Assembly (NCBI GenBank): GCA_905215505.1
Contig: CAJMPU010000013.1
Span: 4,774 to 68,773 of the forward strand
Reading direction: 5' to 3'
Origin: an uncultured bacterium
GTDB taxonomy: Bacteria > Actinomycetota > Coriobacteriia > Coriobacteriales > Coriobacteriaceae
DNA: 64,000 bases
The stretch's first letter is position 1. Each line of letters starts with the position of its first letter. The position numbers and the translations under genes are program-made. This document shows positions 24,087 to 30,863 of the stretch, piece by piece. The notes under the pieces were generated by a model. It was not told the DNA's origin. It was given only the letters and a program-made list of their open reading frames with translations, and ran no database searches.

Positions 24087-24428
24087 TTACTCCTCGGCGC
24101 CCTCAGCGGCCTCAGCGGCAGCCTTAGCGGCCTCGGCCTCTTTGGCGAGCTGCTTCTTGGACTTCTTGACGACGGTCTCGGTCTTCTCGCCCTCGTTGGC
24201 GGCCTTGACCAGAGCGGCGACGGCGTCGGTGAGCTGAGCGCCCTTGGACTGCCAGTCGGCGATCTTCTCGAGGTCGAGGTTGATGGTCTTGGGGGCGGTC
24301 ATCGGGTTGTAGCGGCCAACCTCCTCGATGATACGACCGTCACGCGGGGCGCGGGAATCGGCGACGACGACACGGTAGTACGGACGCTTCTTAGCGCCGT
24401 GACGAGCAAGGCGAATCTTGACTGCCAA
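24087..24428 (-). CDS. rpsP: 30S ribosomal protein S16
   Basis: S16 is an early-assembly small-subunit protein. The 113-residue protein begins (M)AVKIRLARHGAKKRPYYRV, followed by ADSRAPRDGRIIEEVGRYNP. The C-terminal 40 residues form an Ala/Glu/Lys-rich tail longer than in E. coli. I used the TTG at 24428, because AGGAG lies upstream and the family N-terminus starts there. It is the first gene of its operon. Confidence 0.97.
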   Translation of the reverse strand: MAVKIRLARHGAKKRPYYRVVVADSRAPRDGRIIEEVGRYNPMTAPKTINLDLEKIADWQSKGAQLTDAVAALVKAANEGEKTETVVKKSKKQLAKEAEAAKAAAEAAEGAEE

Positions 24429-24484
24429 AGGAAACTCCTCCAACCAAGCAGCTTTAGGCTGCAACTACAAACAAACAGTTGAAC

Positions 24485-24513
24485 ATAATACGCCATCGAC
24501 GCGGGCAGGTGAA
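24485..24513 (-). promoter_or_regulatory. candidate rpsP operon promoter
   Basis: The minus strand carries TTCACC (24513-24508), 17 bp, then TATTAT (24490-24485), about 57 nt before the rpsP TTG. A second weaker candidate (TTGCAA-16-TAAGAT) lies farther upstream. Confidence 0.5.
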
Positions 24514-24617
24514 GTCCGTGAGACCAACTTCTTCGGTGTAGTCGAAGGCAAATCCATATCTTAGACAAGAATTCGCGATTTGCAAGCACATCCACGCACC
24601 CCACATGAGCTGCGCGG

Positions 24618-24623
24618 TATACT
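24618..24623 (+). promoter_or_regulatory. dinB -10 element, transcript probably leaderless
   Basis: TATACT at 24618-24623 ends six bases before the dinB ATG at 24630. No Shine-Dalgarno sequence precedes the ATG. Such spacing would place the transcription start at or next to the A of the start codon. No convincing -35 or LexA-type box was found. Confidence 0.55.
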
Positions 24624-24629
24624 CATGCC

Positions 24630-25883
24630 ATGAAAAGACGCGAACATACATACGGTTATGAAGATGCTGCGGGCGTCACGCCGCCGCCCTGGACGGGGCC
24701 GGCGGTGGGCCTCATGGATCTCGATGCGTTTTTTGCGAGCGTGGAAATGCTCGACCATCCCGAGTGGCGCGGCAAGCCACTCATCGTGGGTGGCGATGCC
24801 GATTCCCGCGGCGTTGTGTCCACCTGCTCATACGAGGCGCGTCGCTTTGGCGTGCATTCCGCCATGCCCTCGGCCGAGGCACGGCGTCTGTGTCCGCAGG
24901 CCATCTGGACACACGGGCACTTCGACCGCTACCGCGAGGTCAGTGCTCAGGTCATGGCGATTCTCGCCGACGAGACCCCGCGCGTTGAGCGCGTATCCAT
25001 CGACGAGGCCTTTATCGATATCACACCGGGTCGCTTTGAGCCCGAAGACCCGTTGCAGGTTGCACGGCGCATAAGCGACCGCGTGGCAACGCTGGGAGTG
25101 ACCTGCTCCATTGGCGTGGGCTGCAACAAGACGGTGGCAAAGATCGCAAGCGAGCGGGACAAGCCGTTTGGGCTGACCATCGTGCGCCCCGGAACCGAGC
25201 AGCGCTTTTTGGCCGCACTGCCGGTATCTGCCATGAGCGGCATCGGGCGCTCGGCCGAGGAGCGACTGCGCCGCATGCGCATCTACACGCTCGGCGAGCT
25301 GTCACGTGCACCGGAATCCACCTTGGCCTCTATTTTTGGTGTCAACGGCGAACGCATGCGCCAGCGTGCGCTGGGACTCGAGGTTTCCGAAGTCACGAGT
25401 CTGGACGAGGAACGCGAGGTTAAATCGGTGAGCAATGAGCGCACCTTCGCGAAAGATTTGACTGAGCGTGGGGATATTGAGGCGGCGATTGCGCTGTTGG
25501 GAGAGTCAGTGGGACGCCGCCTGCGCCGTCAGGGGCTAACGGGCGCCACGGTGACGCTCAAGCTCAAGTATACGTATGGAAGCGGGCGAACGGCGCAGCG
25601 GCGGCTGCCTCATCCGACCGACGATGAGAATATCTTCGTGGCGGTTGCACTCGAACTGCTCGACAACATCTGGCAGGAAGGCATGCATGTGCGTCTGGCG
25701 GGTATCGGGATGAGCGACTTTGACCATCAGGGCGGCATCCAGACCGACCTGTTCTGCGAAGTCGACGACCGCGGAGCCCAATCAAGCGACCGTCGCGACC
25801 TCTCCGTCGCGATCGATGCCGTCCGAGACAAGTTCGGCGACACCGCCCTATCTTTCGGCCGCCAATCCCGCTTCGACGATTAA
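24630..25883 (+). CDS. dinB: DNA polymerase IV (Y-family translesion polymerase)
   Basis: Pol IV copies past lesions at low fidelity. The 417-residue protein carries the catalytic acidic residues in LMDLDAFFASVEM and in VSIDEAFID, plus CSYEARRFGVHSAMP and the helix-hairpin-helix segment ALPVSAMSGIGRSAEERL. A little-finger domain follows. There is no obvious C-terminal beta-clamp peptide (it ends ALSFGRQSRFDD). It is the only plus-strand gene in the first 46 kb, divergent from rpsP and convergent with rsfS. The ATG lacks a ribosome binding site (see the -10 entry). Confidence 0.96.
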   Translation: MKRREHTYGYEDAAGVTPPPWTGPAVGLMDLDAFFASVEMLDHPEWRGKPLIVGGDADSRGVVSTCSYEARRFGVHSAMPSAEARRLCPQAIWTHGHFDRYREVSAQVMAILADETPRVERVSIDEAFIDITPGRFEPEDPLQVARRISDRVATLGVTCSIGVGCNKTVAKIASERDKPFGLTIVRPGTEQRFLAALPVSAMSGIGRSAEERLRRMRIYTLGELSRAPESTLASIFGVNGERMRQRALGLEVSEVTSLDEEREVKSVSNERTFAKDLTERGDIEAAIALLGESVGRRLRRQGLTGATVTLKLKYTYGSGRTAQRRLPHPTDDENIFVAVALELLDNIWQEGMHVRLAGIGMSDFDHQGGIQTDLFCEVDDRGAQSSDRRDLSVAIDAVRDKFGDTALSFGRQSRFDD

Positions 25884-25899
25884 CCGCCTTTGGGCAAAA

Positions 25900-25938
25900 A
25901 GAAAGCCGGGCAGGTGCGGAAAACCGCAACTGCCCGGC
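25900..25938 (-). terminator. terminator between convergent dinB and rsfS
   Basis: GCCGGGCAG-TGCGG pairs with CCGCA-CTGCCCGGC. On the minus strand it is followed by TTTCTTTTT, so it ends the rsfS transcript. On the dinB strand the stem is the same but has no T-tract. Confidence 0.85.
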
Positions 25939-25949
25939 GAAATGCGCGA

Positions 25950-25984
25950 GGCTAGCTAAAAGCCCCATATTAAATGAGCCACTA
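25950..25984. repeat. intergenic repeat, copy 2, abutting the rsfS stop
   Basis: The segment GGCTAGCTAAAAGCCCC, a variable core and then AAATGAGCCACTAG resembles the repeat at 17898-17934 (GGGTAGCTAAAAGAGCCCC, core, AAATTAGCTACCC). Both copies lie at the 3' end of a minus-strand gene and include or touch its stop codon. Confidence 0.55.
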
Positions 25985-26437
25985 GAGGAGGTCGAGGGGG
26001 AGCTGGGGGGCGTCACCCCAGAGCTTTTCTAGGCGGTAAAAGTCGCGGGCTTCGGGAGTGAAGACGTGGACGACAACCGAGCCGTAGTCCATGAGCATCC
26101 AGGTCTTCTGCTCGCGGCCCTCGATGGAGAGCGGATGCTCGCCGCAAGCCTCGGCAACCTTCTCCTCGATCTCGTCGACAATCGAATCGACCTGGCGGTT
26201 GTTGGTACCGGTGGCAAGCACAAAGTAGTCGCACACGTCGGAAAGCTCGGTCAGGTCGAGCACCTGCACGTCCTCGCCCTTCTTGTCGTAGGCGGCCTGC
26301 GCGGCGGCGCGGGCGACATCCTCGGCGGCGACACCGCTCGCGGACAGCGAGGCGGCGGTGCGGTCGGACGTGGCAACGAAACTCTTGTGCTCCACACCTT
26401 CAAGAATCTGCTCGTCAGTCATGGTCTCGTCGGCCAT
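25982..26437 (-). CDS. rsfS: ribosomal silencing factor RsfS (Iojap family)
   Basis: RsfS binds L14 and blocks subunit joining when nutrients are scarce. The 151-residue protein contains the family core VLDLTELSDVCDYFVLATG, NNRQVDSIVDEIEEKV, WMLMDYGSVVVHVFTPEARDFY and LEKLWGDA. About 45 extra N-terminal residues (TSDRTAASLSASGVAAED and flanks) are not part of the core. I chose the ATG at 26437, because AAAGAGG lies 6 nt upstream. It follows nadD and yqeK, as in many Gram-positives. Confidence 0.95.
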   Translation of the reverse strand: MADETMTDEQILEGVEHKSFVATSDRTAASLSASGVAAEDVARAAAQAAYDKKGEDVQVLDLTELSDVCDYFVLATGTNNRQVDSIVDEIEEKVAEACGEHPLSIEGREQKTWMLMDYGSVVVHVFTPEARDFYRLEKLWGDAPQLPLDLL

Positions 26438-26465
26438 GGAATACCTCTTTCTAGACACACCCGAG

Positions 26466-27086
26466 CTAGCGCAGCTGGGCGTAATGGTTGTAAATCGTAA
26501 TAGCCGTGGGATAAAGATAGCGCCCGGACTGGATCACATAGACCAGACCCTGCGCAAAACAGGAGAAGAACAACTCATCGAGCGAGAACTTCCCCACCAT
26601 CTTGCGCAGCGCATGGGCATAGTCGCCGTGACGGTTGGGCTCGATGGCATCTGCCACAAAGACCACCATATCGAGCGGCGTCATGTCGCAGGCACCCACG
26701 GTGTGACGGTCGACAGCCTGGAAAACGGCCGGTGACAGCTCGGGAAAAAGCTGCGGAAGCTCATAGGCGGCAACAGGGCCATGCAAAAGCGGCGTCGCGG
26801 CGGAAGGAGAGCCGGCAACCTTGATGCCATAGTGAAGCGCGCGGGCCACGAGCTCGTCATCGGAAAGAACCTTGTCCCAGTCGTGAATTAAGCCGGCGGC
26901 AGCCGCATCAAAGCGGTCAACGCCGTAGACCTCGGCCAGATGAAGTGCGGTCTCGGCAACACCCAGCGAATGCACATAGCGCTTGCGCTTATCTTTCATG
27001 CGAACATCGAGCAGCTCTTGAATGCGCTTGAGCAGCGCGCGCTCATCGCCCTCAAACTGATCCTCTACCGACAACGTAGCCCCCAT
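26466..27086 (-). CDS. yqeK: HD-domain hydrolase, YqeK-type (Ap4A hydrolase)
   Basis: YqeK family proteins hydrolyse diadenosine tetraphosphate symmetrically. The 206-residue product has the metal ligands in RYVHSLGVAE, LIHDWDK and LLHGPVAAYEL, with a later Asp in FVADAIEPNR. The ATG at 27086 overlaps the nadD stop (TGATG), and no strong ribosome binding site is visible, so it is probably coupled to nadD. Its place between nadD and rsfS matches B. subtilis. Confidence 0.93.
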   Translation of the reverse strand: MGATLSVEDQFEGDERALLKRIQELLDVRMKDKRKRYVHSLGVAETALHLAEVYGVDRFDAAAAGLIHDWDKVLSDDELVARALHYGIKVAGSPSAATPLLHGPVAAYELPQLFPELSPAVFQAVDRHTVGACDMTPLDMVVFVADAIEPNRHGDYAHALRKMVGKFSLDELFFSCFAQGLVYVIQSGRYLYPTAITIYNHYAQLR

Positions 27087-27763
27087 CACTCAAAATCTTC
27101 TTGGCCCAAATCGGCATATAGCCTGCGCTTGCGAATGTAGCCGAGCACGGACTCGCTCGTAAGATAGCGCACGCTCATGCCGCGGGCAACTCGCTTACGA
27201 ATGTTCGTCGAGCTGATCGCCAGCGCCGGAATCTGAATATAGCGCACGTCGAACGGCAGCCCCGACTCTTTGATTCGGGCACGCGCCGTATCGATATCAA
27301 AGCCCGGTCGCGTCGCCGCAATAAAGGTAGCAAGCTCAGCGATTCGTTCGGCATCATGCCAGGTCACAATATCGATAATCGCATCGGCGCCCGTAATAAA
27401 GTAGAGCTTTACCTGCGGCGGGTAAAAATCGCGAAGGGCATGAAGCGTATCGGCCGTATAGGTTACACCCGGACGGTCAATCTCGAACCGGCTCGCCAAA
27501 AAGGCCGGGTTCGCGGCGGTGGCGAGGACCGTCATGGCATAACGGTCCTCGGCAGGCGTAACCGGCTTGTCAAGCTTAAAGGCGGGAGAGCCCGCCGGCA
27601 TAAAGAGCACAGCGTCCAAGTCGAGCGACTCGCGTGCCTGCTCGGCAGTCACCAGGTGCCCGTAATGAATCGGGTCGAAGGTGCCGCCCATAATGCCAAG
27701 CCGAAACTCTTTGCCCACTTTTATGGGCAGCTCGGGCAAACCGATTCCACCGCGCAGCGACAT
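27086..27763 (-). CDS. nadD: nicotinate-nucleotide adenylyltransferase
   Basis: NadD adenylates nicotinate mononucleotide on the way to NAD. The 225-residue protein has the nucleotidyltransferase motif LGIMGGTFDPIHYGHL, the conserved FMPAGSPAFKLD, and the C-terminal ISSTNIRKRVARG. About 20 residues precede the usual start. An internal start nearer the motif cannot be excluded. The ATG lies 3 nt after obgE. Confidence 0.95.
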   Translation of the reverse strand: MSLRGGIGLPELPIKVGKEFRLGIMGGTFDPIHYGHLVTAEQARESLDLDAVLFMPAGSPAFKLDKPVTPAEDRYAMTVLATAANPAFLASRFEIDRPGVTYTADTLHALRDFYPPQVKLYFITGADAIIDIVTWHDAERIAELATFIAATRPGFDIDTARARIKESGLPFDVRYIQIPALAISSTNIRKRVARGMSVRYLTSESVLGYIRKRRLYADLGQEDFE

Positions 27764-27766
27764 GGC

Positions 27767-29233
27767 CTACTCGCCCTCCGAGGTCACGGCATCGTCCGCG
27801 GCATCCGCCGCATCGACAACCTCGACGCCCTCATCCGCAGCATCGGCCACGTCAATGGCCTCAACGGCAACGTCCTCGCCAGCGCCTTCGAGCTCCTCGT
27901 ACTCCGAGAAGTCCTCAGCGCCCTCAAAGTCAAAGGCACGCTGGCAAATGCGGACCTCGTCGCCCGCACGGCAACCGGCCTTCTCGAGCGCGTCGTCAAC
28001 ACCCATACGCGCAAACTTATGCTGCAGGTAAATGACGGCTTCCTCGTTTTCCCAATCGGTCTGGATGACCATGCGCTCGATGGCACGACCAACCACACGG
28101 AAGGCACCGGGCTCCTCCTGGACAATGCGGAACCGCTTCTCGCGCTGCAGACGGCGGCGCTCCCACTCCTCGTCGCGAAGATCGACCGGCTCATCGGAAA
28201 CCGCCAGCTCGGCGCGAAGCTTAGCCACCTGCTCGCCCACGGCAAGCATCAGCGTATTGAGACCGGCGCCCGTCACGGCGGACACGGCAAAGAACATATG
28301 TCCATCGTCGAGCGCGGCGCGCTTGAGGTCGGCAATCTTGTCGGCCGTGCCCGGCGCATCGCACTTGTTGGCGACAACGATTTGCGGGCGCTCCGAGAGC
28401 TCTGCGCCATACTGCTCGAGCTCACGGTTGATGATGCGGTAATCCTCAACCGGGTCGCGATCCTCAAAACCGCCCGTCATGTCGACGACATGCATGATCA
28501 GGGCCGTACGCTCAATGTGGCGCAGGAACTGGTGGCCTAGGCCCTTGCCCTCGCTCGCGCCCTCGATCAAACCAGGAACGTCGGCAACGACATAAGAATA
28601 CTCCCCGGCACGCACCATGCCGAGGTTCGGCACGAGCGTGGTAAACGGATAGTCGGCGATCTTGGGACGGGCGGCACTCATGCGCGCGATGAGCGAAGAC
28701 TTACCCACCGAGGGAAAGCCCACGAGCGCGGCATCGGCCATAAGCTTCATCTCGAGCTCAATCCAGTGCTCCTCGGCCGGTTCGCCCAGCTGAGCGAACG
28801 CGGGCGCGCGACGCACCGACGTCACAAAGTGGGTATTGCCCAGACCGCCGGCGCCACCGGGCGCCACGACAACGCGCTCGCCGTCGTGCACCAGGTCGGC
28901 AATCTCGAACATCGGGGTCTGCGTCTCGGGATCGAGCTCGCGCACCACGGTGCCCATGGGAACCTTCAGGATCAGGTCCTCGCCGCTCTTGCCATTGCGA
29001 CGAGCGCCCTGGCCGTGCGTGCCGCGCTCGGCGCGGAAGTGATGCTTAAAGCGGTAATCGATCAGCGAAGACAGCTGAGCATCGGCCTGGATGACGACAT
29101 TGCCGCCACGACCGCCGTCGCCGCCATCGGGGCCGCCCTTGGGGACAAATGCCTCGCGCCTAAACGACATGCATCCGGCTCCGCCGTCGCCGCCGCACAC
29201 GTTAATGCGGCTGATATCGGTGAACTGTGACAA
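27767..29233 (-). CDS. obgE: GTPase Obg/CgtA
   Basis: Obg is a ribosome-associated GTPase linked to 50S assembly and stress responses. The 488-residue protein has the glycine-rich Obg fold (GDGGAGCMSFRREAFVPKGG, GPDGGDGGRGGNV). The G domain has G1 GFPSVGKSS, the switch I threonines in DYPFTTLVPNLG, G3 DVPGLIEGA, and G4 NKCD. A C-terminal OCT domain and a long acidic Ala/Glu/Asp tail follow. The start is TTG at 29233 after AGGAGG. A terminator lies between rpmA and obgE, so expression is partly separated from the ribosomal genes. Confidence 0.97.
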   Translation of the reverse strand: MSQFTDISRINVCGGDGGAGCMSFRREAFVPKGGPDGGDGGRGGNVVIQADAQLSSLIDYRFKHHFRAERGTHGQGARRNGKSGEDLILKVPMGTVVRELDPETQTPMFEIADLVHDGERVVVAPGGAGGLGNTHFVTSVRRAPAFAQLGEPAEEHWIELEMKLMADAALVGFPSVGKSSLIARMSAARPKIADYPFTTLVPNLGMVRAGEYSYVVADVPGLIEGASEGKGLGHQFLRHIERTALIMHVVDMTGGFEDRDPVEDYRIINRELEQYGAELSERPQIVVANKCDAPGTADKIADLKRAALDDGHMFFAVSAVTGAGLNTLMLAVGEQVAKLRAELAVSDEPVDLRDEEWERRRLQREKRFRIVQEEPGAFRVVGRAIERMVIQTDWENEEAVIYLQHKFARMGVDDALEKAGCRAGDEVRICQRAFDFEGAEDFSEYEELEGAGEDVAVEAIDVADAADEGVEVVDAADAADDAVTSEGE

Positions 29234-29250
29234 CAGAATCGCCTCCTACA

Positions 29251-29292
29251 AAAAGAGGGAGACCCTTGAATTCTAAAACTCAAGTGCCTCCC
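29251..29292 (-). terminator. hairpin between rpmA and obgE
   Basis: On the minus strand GGGAGGC-CTTGA pairs with TCAAG-GTCTCCC (one mismatch, one wobble), followed by TCTTTTTG directly before the obgE ribosome binding site. It probably terminates most rplU-rpmA transcripts and lets some continue into obgE. Confidence 0.75.
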
Positions 29293-29317
29293 ACATATGT
29301 GCTCTATGAAGGGTGAA

Positions 29318-29575
29318 TTACGCGTTCGCGAGCGGGCGTACGCTGACCCTGTGCTTGATACCCTTGTGGAACTCAACGGTACCGTCGACCAGCGCGAACA
29401 GCGTGTCGTCCTTGCCACGACCAACGTTCTCACCCGGGTGGATGTGAGTGCCGTGCTGACGGACGAGAATCGTGCCCGTGGTTACCGTCTGGCCGGCATA
29501 GCGCTTCGTGCCAAGGCGCTGACCGCGGGAGTCACGGCCATTACGGGAGGAACCGAGTCCTTTTTTGTGTGCCAT
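29318..29575 (-). CDS. rpmA: 50S ribosomal protein L27
   Basis: L27 reaches the peptidyl-transferase centre with its N-terminus. The 85-residue protein reads MAHKKGLGSSRNGRDSRGQR and continues with RYAGQTVTTGTILVRQHGT and PGENVGRGKDDTLFA. There is no Firmicutes-type cleaved N-terminal extension. It lies 33 nt after rplU and before obgE, the classic order. Confidence 0.98.
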   Translation of the reverse strand: MAHKKGLGSSRNGRDSRGQRLGTKRYAGQTVTTGTILVRQHGTHIHPGENVGRGKDDTLFALVDGTVEFHKGIKHRVSVRPLANA

Positions 29576-29608
29576 TGTGTATACCTACTCTTTCGTTACG
29601 AGTGTAAT

Positions 29609-29983
29609 CTACTCGGCGACGGGAGCCTCGGCAACAGCCTCGGCCTCTGCCTTGACAGCCTTCTTGGCGCGGGACGTAGCCTGGACCTTCACGATCTTCA
29701 GCTTGGTGAGCTGCTGACGGTGACCCTTCAGACGACGATAGCGCTTGCGCTTGTGGAACTTGAAGACCAGCTGCTTCTCGCCCTTGAACTGCTCAACGAT
29801 CTGAGCGGTAACCTTGGCCTTAGCCAGCTTGTCGGGATCGGTGACGATCTTCTTACCATCGTTGAGGAAGATGACCGGCAGGGTGACCTTGTCGCCCTCA
29901 TTGCCCTCGATCTTCTCGACGGTGATGACATCGTCGGTGGCGACCTTGTACTGCTTGCCGCCCGTGTTAACGATTGCGTACAT
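29609..29983 (-). CDS. rplU: 50S ribosomal protein L21
   Basis: L21 binds 23S rRNA near L20. The 124-residue protein begins MYAIVNTGGKQYKVATDDVI and contains VIFLNDGKKIVTDP and the RNA-binding FHKRKRYRRLKGHRQQLT. The last 20 residues are an Ala/Glu-rich extension. I chose the ATG at 29983, because AAGGG lies upstream and an earlier in-frame ATG would add seven non-conserved residues. Confidence 0.98.
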   Translation of the reverse strand: MYAIVNTGGKQYKVATDDVITVEKIEGNEGDKVTLPVIFLNDGKKIVTDPDKLAKAKVTAQIVEQFKGEKQLVFKFHKRKRYRRLKGHRQQLTKLKIVKVQATSRAKKAVKAEAEAVAEAPVAE

Positions 29984-30025
29984 GTTTACTTGCCCTTCAT
30001 GCATCAGTTAGTGCAACAGCCGAAT

Positions 30026-30054
30026 ATAGTAGCAGGCGAAAATACCCCCGTCAA
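30026..30054 (-). promoter_or_regulatory. rplU promoter
   Basis: TTGACG (30054-30049), exactly 17 bp, then TACTAT (30031-30026) on the minus strand. The -35 overlaps the stop codon of the DUF2344 gene. This is the best-formed promoter in the window. Confidence 0.8.
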
Positions 30055-30863
30055 CGAGTATGTGGAGCAAATCCACAAGTTCGCACAGGTATGGGGCTGA
30101 CGAGTCGGCCCTCGTCGTCCTCGCATGCTTGATTCTGACGCTCGACATCGTAGGAGCAGATGGTCACGAGGTCTTGCATACCGGTGGAAACAATAGGTGC
30201 ATCCACGCCCGGGGTCAAGCCCTGCAACAAAACATCAGCAGCGGAAAGCAAAATTTCCGGACGCATGGAGCCCTCGTTATCGGCATGGGTGTCGAGCATG
30301 AGCACCAAATGGTCCGGGCGCTCCCCCGCCGTGAGCTCATAGCCCACGAGCGTGTGATCCAAATCCAAGCGCTTGCTCTTTTTGCCGCGCGCGTAGTCGA
30401 TGCCATGGCCCGCGCGCAGCGTGTCGATCGCACGACGCACCTCGTCGGCGCTTACGGGCGCCTCGGGATCCAAGTGCAGGTCGATGCGATACGACAGACG
30501 CGTAAGCTGAGCCGTCAACGCCGGCGTATGCACGTCGATGTACGCCGCCTCGATGGGCGCCAGATCGGCCGGAGACGCCGCAGCCAGGCGCCCAAACGCC
30601 TCGTCGAGCGCCACGAACTCGGTCATAAACAGGTCATACCACTCGCAGATCGACGACGTACCCACCGGTAGCGCCGAAGAGAAGCCCACTCGCATGTGCG
30701 GAGAGAAGCCCTGCGTGACGGCATAGGGAAGTCCCGCACGGCGCACGATGCGCTCAATGGTATGGATTACTTCGAGATGGCCCAGGTACTTAAGGCGATC
30801 GCGCTTGCCATAGCGAACACGAAGTCTAAAGAGCGTGGGGTTGTCGGTCAGGCGCTCACTCAT
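30051..30863 (-). CDS. DUF2344 / TIGR03936 family protein
   Basis: This family is nearly always next to, or fused with, the radical-SAM protein encoded just upstream. Its function is unknown. The 270-residue product starts with the family pattern FRLRVRYGKRDRLKYLGHLE and contains LPYAVTQGFSPHMRVGFSSALPVG-type sequence (residues 45-70) and LSYRIDLHLDP. The ATG overlaps the stop of the radical-SAM gene by four bases (ATGA). A role in RNA or ribosome modification has been suggested for this pair, but nothing in this sequence decides it. Confidence 0.88.
   Translation of the reverse strand: MSERLTDNPTLFRLRVRYGKRDRLKYLGHLEVIHTIERIVRRAGLPYAVTQGFSPHMRVGFSSALPVGTSSICEWYDLFMTEFVALDEAFGRLAAASPADLAPIEAAYIDVHTPALTAQLTRLSYRIDLHLDPEAPVSADEVRRAIDTLRAGHGIDYARGKKSKRLDLDHTLVGYELTAGERPDHLVLMLDTHADNEGSMRPEILLSAADVLLQGLTPGVDAPIVSTGMQDLVTICSYDVERQNQACEDDEGRLVSPIPVRTCGFAPHTR

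Noticed and set aside
24569..24629. An SOS (LexA) box upstream of dinB
   Set aside because: No sequence resembling CGAAC-N4-GTTYG or the CTG-N10-CAG dyad was found in this stretch.
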